This document shows, in pieces, positions 1 to 6,620 of a stretch of 6,620 nucleotides of DNA. The translations under genes were made by a program, and so were the position numbers. The notes beneath the pieces are model-generated. The model saw nothing but the letters and a program-made list of their open reading frames with translations. It was not told the DNA's origin and searched no databases. Every line of letters starts with the position of its first letter. Within the stretch, counting starts at the first letter, position 1. Location of the stretch: the NCBI GenBank assembly GCA_039920865.1, contig JBDSCZ010000171.1, forward strand, positions 1 to 6,620. Direction: 5' to 3'. This stretch comes from AVCC01 sp039920865 (GTDB lineage Bacteria; Pseudomonadota; Gammaproteobacteria; Burkholderiales; Burkholderiaceae_D).

Positions 1-2397
<2,397 letters not shown>

Positions 2398-2595
2398 TCG
2401 ATCCGGGCAGTGTAGTTTGCAGGTTTGCGGCGCTGCATTAGGCAGACGCGCTGTTGAAAGGTGATGCTGCAAAACCTGATCTACGAATCGTTGCTCGGGC
2501 TGAAAATTTGATGTTGCGGAGTATGTCGAAATTTCGTGCTGTTTCCGCATGTAAAACGCGGTCGTAATGAAATACATCTAAGGTGTATATGCGTG

Positions 2596-2623
2596 CAGCA
2601 AGATTTTCCTGAGGTTCTTGCTG
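2596..2623. terminator. Hairpin abutting the yafJ stop codon, possible terminator in the metH/yafJ convergent gap
   Basis: CAGCAAGA (2596-2603) and TCTTGCTG (2616-2623) are perfect 8-bp complements around a 12-base loop. On the - strand the stem starts right after the yafJ TGA (2626-2624). The location suits a 3' end for yafJ, or for both converging transcripts. However, no T run follows on either strand, so this is not a canonical intrinsic terminator. It may instead be an mRNA 3'-end stabilising stem, or chance. I found no convincing terminator closer to the metH stop. Confidence 0.28.
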
Positions 2624-3388
2624 TCACACTGGCACCCCGCCAACAAAAATTTTCAGTTCGCCCGGGGCAAATGGAATCCAGCTCTCGTTGGCCGTCAGCG
2701 GTTCGGTGACGATGATGGCGACGCAGTCTTGCGGGGTCGTGACTTGCGAGAAGTCGACGCTGACATCCTCGTCCGACAGTTTTGCAGTGGCAAAAGGATA
2801 GCGCCGCACGATGTAGTGCAGTTTGGTCGAGCAGTGCACGAACAGCGCATCGCCATCCGACAGCATCATGTTGAAAGTACCGTGGTCAGCGATCTCGCTG
2901 CACAGTTGTTGCAGCGCGTTTTTCAGTTGCGCATTCGGCGGCCGTTGCTCGCTGAAGCGCTGCCGCAATTGCTGCAAGATATAGCAAAACGCATGCTCGC
3001 TATCAGTGCTGCCTACCGGGTGATACGCGCCGGTCAACTCCGGCGCAAAATCCTTCAGGTCGCCGTTGTGCGCGAACACCCAGTAATGTCCCCACAATTC
3101 GCGCACGAAAGGATGGCAGTTTTCCAGCGCCACCGCGCCATGCGTAGCCTTGCGGATATGCGCGATGACGCTCTTGGATTTGATCGGATAGCGTTTGATC
3201 AGCTCGGCAATCGGCGACTCGACTGCCGCCTGGTGATCGACAAAATGGCGCACGCCATTGCCCTCGAAGAAAGCGATGCCCCAGCCGTCCTTGTGTTCAT
3301 CGGTGCCGCCGCCGCGGGTGGCGAATCCGGTGAAGCTGAAAACGATGTCGGTGGGGACATTGCAGTTCATCCCGAGCAGTTGGCACAT
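2624..3388 (-). CDS. yafJ: Class II glutamine amidotransferase, YafJ type
   Basis: This 254-residue cytoplasmic protein consists of a single class II (Ntn-type) glutamine amidotransferase domain, predicted to release ammonia from glutamine. It resembles E. coli YafJ along its whole length. The start ATG at 3388 is chosen because it places cysteine at position 2 (MCQLLGMN), where methionine removal exposes the catalytic nucleophile. A GGAG lies 12 bases upstream, at 3404-3401. An in-frame TTG at 3406 would bury the cysteine and is rejected. Visible family motifs: RGGG and HKDGWGI (25-38), HIRKATHG (77-84), ENCHPF (89-94), FAHNGDL (105-111, the oxyanion asparagine-glycine) and GSTDSE (126-131). 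No synthase or acceptor domain is attached, so the ammonia acceptor must be a separate protein or is unknown. It is convergent with metH and divergent from proV, so co-transcription with either is not expected. The biological role of YafJ is not established. It is related to EgtC-like amidotransferases, but no ergothioneine genes are visible here. Confidence 0.93.
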   Translation of the reverse strand: MCQLLGMNCNVPTDIVFSFTGFATRGGGTDEHKDGWGIAFFEGNGVRHFVDHQAAVESPIAELIKRYPIKSKSVIAHIRKATHGAVALENCHPFVRELWGHYWVFAHNGDLKDFAPELTGAYHPVGSTDSEHAFCYILQQLRQRFSEQRPPNAQLKNALQQLCSEIADHGTFNMMLSDGDALFVHCSTKLHYIVRRYPFATAKLSDEDVSVDFSQVTTPQDCVAIIVTEPLTANESWIPFAPGELKIFVGGVPV

Positions 3389-3589
3389 GCGTGAAGTCGA
3401 CTCCAAAAATGTTTTGAGAAATCTGGGAAACTACGGTAACACGCGCCGCCGATGCCGTATAGCGCGGCCTGCGGTGCGCTCGGATATCGGCTGCACCGCC
3501 ACCGACGGCTCCGGATAAGGCCCGCAGACACAACAGGATTTACGGTAGTATTCATGGAGTGCCACGGATTCTGTGCGGGTAACCATAAG

Positions 3590-3617
3590 TAGATCAATAT
3601 ACCATATAGAGTATAAA
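3590..3617 (+). promoter_or_regulatory. Candidate proVWX promoter in AT-rich block
   Basis: TATAAA at 3612-3617 matches the sigma-70 -10 consensus at five of six positions. Sixteen bases upstream, TAGATC (3590-3595) is only a poor -35 element (three of six). The element lies in the most AT-rich stretch of the window, about 100 bases before the proV GTG. The weak -35 fits a promoter that needs an activator or a changed ionic environment, as known for E. coli proU, but that is inference. A short dyad TATAC-N8-GTATA (3598-3602 and 3611-3615) overlaps the -10 and could be an operator. Confidence 0.35.
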
Positions 3618-3651
3618 TAATTGCGCTGTGTTATCATTAAGTTCGTGCTCT

Positions 3652-3701
3652 GGCCTGGTCGCCTGAGCGGCCGGGCCTTGGATTCAAGCAATCAACCAAG
3701 G
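3652..3701 (+). promoter_or_regulatory. proV 5' leader hairpin with competing SD-overlapping helix
   Basis: In the + strand RNA, GGCCTGGTCGC (3652-3662) pairs over all 11 bases with GCGGCCGGGCC (3667-3677), closing a CTGA tetraloop. Two of the pairs are G-U wobbles, which exist only in the + strand transcript. A second perfect 6-bp helix pairs CCTTGG (3676-3681) with CCAAGG (3696-3701). It covers the 5' part of the proV Shine-Dalgarno sequence and shares bases 3676-3677 with the first hairpin. The two helices therefore compete at their junction. The structure is read directly from sequence; a regulatory role is inferred and untested. Confidence 0.5.
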
Positions 3702-3705
3702 GAGG
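3700..3705 (+). promoter_or_regulatory. Ribosome binding site of proV
   Basis: GGGAGG sits 9 bases before the GTG at 3715. This strong Shine-Dalgarno sequence supports a non-ATG start that would otherwise be doubtful. Its first two bases fall in the CCAAGG arm of the candidate leader helix. Confidence 0.85.
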
Positions 3706-3714
3706 CACACCACC

Positions 3715-4929
3715 GTGGCAAAGCAAATCTGCATCAATCATGTATTCAAAGTGTTCGGTGAGGCACCGCAAGCCGCACTTGAGCTAGTTCGCCAGGGCTG
3801 CACCAAGCAGGACATCCTGGCACGTACCGGGAACTCGATCGGCGTGTTCGACGCCAATTTAACCATTATGGCGGGAGAGATATTCGTCATCATGGGCCTG
3901 TCCGGGTCGGGCAAATCGACTTTGGTGCGCATGCTTAATCTTTTGATTGCGCCCACTTCCGGCTCAATCGAAGTCGATGGTACCGACATCAGCAAGCTAT
4001 CCGATGCAAAACTGCGCGCATTGCGCCGCAAGGATATCAGCATGGTATTCCAGTCTTTCGCGCTGATGCCGCACATGACGGTACTCGACAATACCGCCTT
4101 CGGATTGGAGCTGGCCGGCGTAGGCCGCGCCGAGCGTAGTGTTCAGGCGGCCCTTGCGCTGGAGCAAGTGGGCCTGACCGGCTGGGGTGCCAGCTACCCG
4201 GACGAGTTATCCGGCGGCATGCAGCAGCGGGTGGGCCTGGCGCGGGCGCTGGCATCTGATCCGTCCATCCTGCTGATGGATGAAGCATTTTCGGCGCTCG
4301 ATCCGATCATCCGCACCGAGATGCAATCGGAGTTGCTGCGCCTGCAACAGGAAAAACGCCGCACCGTCGTGTTCGTTTCACATGATTTGAACGAGGCAAT
4401 GCGCATCGGCGACCGGATTGCCATCATGAAGGACGGCCAGGTAGTGCAGGTCGGCACGCCAGACGAGATTCTGCGTAATCCGGCCGATGATTATGTGCGC
4501 AGTTTCGTCTCCGGTGTCGATGCGGCCGCCGTGTTCAAGGCCGCAGACATTGCGCGCAAGACCCAGGTGGTGATTTCCGAACAGGCCACCCATGGTTGTC
4601 GCGCCGCGCTCAAGATGCTGGAGGATCAGGATCGCAATTACGCTTACGTGGTCAGTCCCGCGCAGCAGTACCTGGGCATAGTGTCGGCCGACTCGCTGCA
4701 CGAGGCGTTGCACGGCCATGTCGGCCCGATGGGCTTGGCGCAAGCTTTCTTGCCGGAGGTGCAGCCGATTGCTGCCGATGCATCGGTGAGCGAGTTGTTC
4801 GGGCAGGTGGCGCAGGTGTCCTATGCGGTGCCGGTGGTGACTGAAGACGGCCGCTTTTGCGGCGCCATCAGCAAGACCACGCTATTGAAATTCCTGGATC
4901 GCGACACCCCTGTGGTGCCCGCGACCTGA
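3715..4929 (+). CDS. proV: Glycine betaine/L-proline ABC transporter, ATP-binding protein ProV
   Basis: This is the cytoplasmic ATPase subunit that powers osmoprotectant import (glycine betaine, proline betaine, proline) through ProW. It has 404 residues, close to the roughly 400 of E. coli ProV. It begins at GTG with a strong ribosome binding site. The N-terminal stretch characteristic of ProV (VFKVFG...GVFDANLTI) precedes a full ABC ATPase domain: Walker A GLSGSGKST at 61-69 (K67), Q-loop Q113, signature LSGGMQQR at 165-172, Walker B ILLMDEAFSALD at 185-196 (D189, E190), and switch histidine H223. The C-terminal part, about 283-397, contains two CBS-type repeats. In the related OpuA importer, CBS domains sense ionic strength, so a gating role is plausible here. 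All catalytic residues are present. It is the first gene of proVWX, and proW follows after 17 bases. Regulation by osmolarity is expected from the family, not demonstrated by this sequence. Confidence 0.97.
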   Translation: MAKQICINHVFKVFGEAPQAALELVRQGCTKQDILARTGNSIGVFDANLTIMAGEIFVIMGLSGSGKSTLVRMLNLLIAPTSGSIEVDGTDISKLSDAKLRALRRKDISMVFQSFALMPHMTVLDNTAFGLELAGVGRAERSVQAALALEQVGLTGWGASYPDELSGGMQQRVGLARALASDPSILLMDEAFSALDPIIRTEMQSELLRLQQEKRRTVVFVSHDLNEAMRIGDRIAIMKDGQVVQVGTPDEILRNPADDYVRSFVSGVDAAAVFKAADIARKTQVVISEQATHGCRAALKMLEDQDRNYAYVVSPAQQYLGIVSADSLHEALHGHVGPMGLAQAFLPEVQPIAADASVSELFGQVAQVSYAVPVVTEDGRFCGAISKTTLLKFLDRDTPVVPAT

Positions 4930-4933
4930 CTCT

Positions 4934-4939
4934 GAAAGG
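4934..4939 (+). promoter_or_regulatory. Ribosome binding site that fixes the proW start
   Basis: GAAAGG lies 7 bases before the ATG at 4947 in the 17-base gap after the proV stop. This favours 4947 over an in-frame upstream start that would overlap proV by about 70 bases. Confidence 0.75.
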
Positions 4940-4946
4940 TATTCCC

Positions 4947-6131
4947 ATGCAAAATTCATCTCCCCCCGAGACGCTGCCGATTGACGCTGGGGCAAGTTCT
5001 TCTCCCTGGGATAGCGCCGCGCAGTCCAGCCCACCAGCAGACGTCAGTCCCTGGGCCAGTGCCCCGGATCCGACTGGAACGGCGGACAGCGCTGCTACGG
5101 TACCCAATTGGCTTGATGCACCAGCGCCTGTCCTGCCTGCTGATGGCGGCAGTTCTAGCGGCTGGCATATCCAGCAATTGTGGGATGGCTCAATGCCGAT
5201 ACAAGACTGGATTAACCAGGGGCTGGACTGGGTGGTGCTGCACTTCCGTCCTTTTTTTCAGGCGGTAAGAATACCCATTGATAGTACGCTGACCTGGGTT
5301 GAGGCGATGCTGCAAAGCGTGCCGTCGCTGGCAATGGTGGCGCTCTTTGGCTTGCTGGCATGGCAATTTGCCGGCCGCATGGTGGCGCTGGGCACGGTAG
5401 TGTCGCTGTTGGTGGTGGTTATGCTGGGCATCTGGCCTGCAGCCATGGTCACACTCTCGCTGGTATTGACCTCGCTGGTGTTTTGCCTGGTTGTGGGTCT
5501 GCCACTGGGTATTCTGCTGGCCAGCAGCGATCGCGCCCAACGCATCATGCGTCCGTTTCTGGATGCGATGCAGACCACGCCTGCCTTTGTTTACCTGGTG
5601 CCGGTGGTGATGCTGTTTGGCATCGGCAACGTGCCCGGCGTGATCGTCACCATCGTCTTTGCGCTTCCGCCCTTGGTGCGCCTGACCAATCTGGGCATAC
5701 GTCAGGTGCGGCCCGACTTGGTGGAGGCTGCGCGCGCCTATGGTGCCTCGCCTTGGCAGATGCTGATCAAGGTGCAATTGCCGCTGGCAATGCCTTCCAT
5801 CATGGCCGGCGTCAACCAAACGCTGATGCTTTCGCTGTCAATGGGAGTGATCGCTTCGATGATCGCGGTGGGCGGTCTGGGTCAGATGGTGCTGCGCGGT
5901 ATCGGTCGCCTGGACATGGGACTAGCCACCGTCGGCGGACTGGGTATCGTGCTGCTGGCTATTTCACTGGACCGCATCACTCAGGCGGCGGGCCAGCCGC
6001 GCCGCGGCGTACGTCACTGGTGGCAGACCGGTCCAGCCGGTCTGGTGGGGCGTTTGTTGCACCGTAGCGGCAAGCCATCCACTGAAGGCGAGCAGACCAC
6101 TGCATCGACGTCCGCCTCCGATGTCCCGTAA
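4947..6131 (+). CDS. proW: Glycine betaine/L-proline ABC transporter, permease ProW
   Basis: This is the inner-membrane channel subunit of the osmoprotectant importer, coupling ProV ATP hydrolysis to substrate delivered by ProX. It has 394 residues, longer than E. coli ProW (354). The first 80 or so residues are Ser/Pro/Ala-rich and hydrophilic, with tryptophans W21, W36, W55 and W73 at 15-19 residue intervals and a repeated SPW(D/A)SA (19-24 and 34-39). E. coli ProW has a comparable periplasmic N-terminal tail. Next comes the family block DWVVLHFRPFFQAVR (94-108). Hydrophobic segments lie at about 127-143, 146-163, 166-192, 215-240 and near 290-330. Strongly conserved stretches include LDAMQTTPAFVYLVP, MLFGIGNVPGV and IGRLDMGLATVGG. 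The EAA coupling loop that docks on ProV is E260-A-A...G266. A Ser/Thr-rich tail of about 20 residues extends past the usual C-terminus. The gene lies 17 bases after proV and 56 before proX. Confidence 0.96.
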   Translation: MQNSSPPETLPIDAGASSSPWDSAAQSSPPADVSPWASAPDPTGTADSAATVPNWLDAPAPVLPADGGSSSGWHIQQLWDGSMPIQDWINQGLDWVVLHFRPFFQAVRIPIDSTLTWVEAMLQSVPSLAMVALFGLLAWQFAGRMVALGTVVSLLVVVMLGIWPAAMVTLSLVLTSLVFCLVVGLPLGILLASSDRAQRIMRPFLDAMQTTPAFVYLVPVVMLFGIGNVPGVIVTIVFALPPLVRLTNLGIRQVRPDLVEAARAYGASPWQMLIKVQLPLAMPSIMAGVNQTLMLSLSMGVIASMIAVGGLGQMVLRGIGRLDMGLATVGGLGIVLLAISLDRITQAAGQPRRGVRHWWQTGPAGLVGRLLHRSGKPSTEGEQTTASTSASDVP

Positions 6132-6134
6132 CGC

Positions 6135-6160
6135 ATGGATTGCAACCGCAACCGTTTTTT
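6135..6160 (+). terminator. Terminator-like hairpin and T6 run between proW and proX
   Basis: GG plus TTGC (6137-6143, with one bulged A at 6139) pairs with GCAACC (6148-6153) around an AACC loop. The stem can be extended by a G-U pair (6136/6154) and an A-T pair (6135/6155). Six thymines at 6155-6160 follow directly. This has the shape of a weak intrinsic terminator inside the operon, four bases after the proW stop. It may allow partial termination or mark a processed 3' end. The stem is short and bulged, so chance is possible. Confidence 0.38.
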
Positions 6161-6172
6161 CACCCATGAATT

Positions 6173-6178
6173 AAAGGA
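6173..6178 (+). promoter_or_regulatory. Ribosome binding site of proX
   Basis: AAAGGA lies 9 bases before the ATG at 6188. It sits downstream of the proW-proX hairpin, so proX has its own independent translation start rather than being coupled to proW. Confidence 0.75.
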
Positions 6179-6187
6179 ACCCATCAT

Positions 6188-6620
6188 ATGACTACACTCA
6201 CCACACGCCGTTTTACGCGCACCCTGCTGGCTGGCGGCCTGCTAGCCCTGGGCTTGGCGACCCAAGCCTCGGCCGATACCCTACCCGGCAACGGCGTCAA
6301 GGTACTGCCGCTCCAGAGCCCGGTCGCCGAAGAAACCTTCCAGACGCTGCTGGTGTCGAAGGCGCTGCAAAAGCTCGGCTACGACGTGCAGCCCATCAAG
6401 GAAGTCGAGTACCCGGCCGCGCATATTGCGATTGCCAACGGCGACGCCACCTTCATGGCCGACCACTGGAACCCGCAGCACGCCGACTTCTACAAGAACG
6501 CCGGCGGTGATGCCAAGCTCGCACGCAAGGGCGTGTACTCGGACAACGCCGCCCAGGGCTACCTGATCGACAAGGCCACGGCCACCAAATACAAGATCAC
6601 CAACATCGGCCAGCTCACCG
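6188..6620 (+). CDS. proX: Glycine betaine/L-proline ABC transporter, substrate-binding protein ProX, 3'-truncated by window edge
   Basis: This is the periplasmic binding protein that captures glycine betaine (and proline betaine) and delivers it to ProW. The 144 visible residues open with a classic Sec signal peptide: basic RRFTR (7-11), a hydrophobic core LLAGGLLALGLA (13-24), and the site ASA at 27-29 before D30. The mature part starts LPGNGVKV and contains EETFQTLLVSKAL, NGDATF and GAAQGYLID-like segments typical of ProX. W94 is residue 65 of the predicted mature protein. That is the position of E. coli ProX Trp65, one of the tryptophans forming the aromatic box around the betaine ammonium group. 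The other two box tryptophans lie beyond the window. Codons are strongly biased to C- and G-ending forms (nearly all lysines AAG, all tyrosines TAC), as expected for an abundant binding protein. It is the last of the three transporter genes seen here. The family assignment is secure. Confidence 0.95.
   Translation, partial: MTTLTTRRFTRTLLAGGLLALGLATQASADTLPGNGVKVLPLQSPVAEETFQTLLVSKALQKLGYDVQPIKEVEYPAAHIAIANGDATFMADHWNPQHADFYKNAGGDAKLARKGVYSDNAAQGYLIDKATATKYKITNIGQLT

Larger units (their letters stand above)
3389..3714. other. Divergent yafJ-proV intergenic regulatory region
   Basis: This 326-base region has no credible gene; the open frames crossing it lack ribosome binding sites and recognisable products. 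From left to right it contains: the yafJ ribosome binding site GGAG (3404-3401, - strand); a GC-rich stretch with a perfect 7-bp inverted repeat GCGGTGC/GCACCGC (3471-3477 and 3493-3499); and a sharply AT-rich block at about 3585-3645 that probably holds the proV promoter and possibly the yafJ promoter. Next come a strong hairpin (3652-3677) and the proV Shine-Dalgarno sequence. I could not identify a convincing -35/-10 pair for yafJ on the - strand. Confidence 0.7.

Noticed and set aside
2618..3394. 258-codon + strand open frame over yafJ
   Set aside because: The opposite strand encodes a full class II amidotransferase with all catalytic motifs; this frame is its shadow.
3367..3691. Small - strand open frames in the yafJ-proV gap (about 76-86 codons)
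   Set aside because: They overlap one another in different frames, have no clear ribosome binding site, show no recognisable motif and cross the likely promoter region.
3389..3714. A metabolite riboswitch upstream of proV
   Set aside because: I see hairpins but none of the conserved cores of known classes (cobalamin, SAM, glycine, glutamine). The structure is better described as an uncharacterised leader.
4857..4946. Upstream in-frame extension of ProW by 30 residues
   Set aside because: It would overlap the end of proV, lacks a good ribosome binding site and encodes an Arg/His-rich stretch. The ATG at 4947 has GAAAGG at proper spacing.
5190..5819. 209-codon - strand open frame opposite proW
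   Set aside because: Its translation is His/Gln/Arg-rich and mirrors membrane-segment codons of proW; it has no homologous features.

Overview
This window looks like ordinary chromosome from a Gram-negative proteobacterium. I infer a betaproteobacterium of the Burkholderiales, perhaps Oxalobacteraceae. The grounds are the moderately high GC content (roughly 55-60% by eye), the sequence character of MetH, YafJ and ProVWX, and strong GGAG-type ribosome binding sites. The genus is a guess that only a database search could settle. I see no mobile element, CRISPR array, tRNA, rRNA or other sign of an accessory island.

Layout: (1) 1-2397, + strand: the C-terminal two thirds of cobalamin-dependent methionine synthase (metH), cut by the left edge. 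(2) 2398-2623: a short convergent intergenic region with small inverted repeats and a hairpin abutting the yafJ stop. (3) 2624-3388, - strand: a YafJ-type class II glutamine amidotransferase, complete, with its start set by the N-terminal cysteine nucleophile. (4) 3389-3714: a 326-base divergent regulatory region between yafJ and proV. It has an AT-rich promoter-like segment and, just before proV, a strong RNA hairpin plus a competing helix that overlaps the Shine-Dalgarno sequence. (5) 3715-6620, + strand: the glycine betaine/proline ABC importer operon proV-proW-proX, with proX cut by the right edge.

Functionally, ProV (ATPase), ProW (permease) and ProX (periplasmic binding protein) form one osmoprotectant uptake system. 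Gene order and spacing (17 bases proV-proW, 56 bases proW-proX) indicate one transcript, although a terminator-like hairpin plus a T6 run sits between proW and proX. MetH makes methionine from homocysteine and methyl-tetrahydrofolate. Glycine betaine is also a methyl donor for homocysteine in organisms that have a betaine methyltransferase, but nothing here shows such a link. YafJ has no established substrate.

I do not see an undescribed multi-gene system. The observations most worth a second look are the two RNA-level structures in the proVWX transcript: the 5' leader hairpin with its alternative SD-overlapping helix, and the proW-proX intercistronic hairpin.
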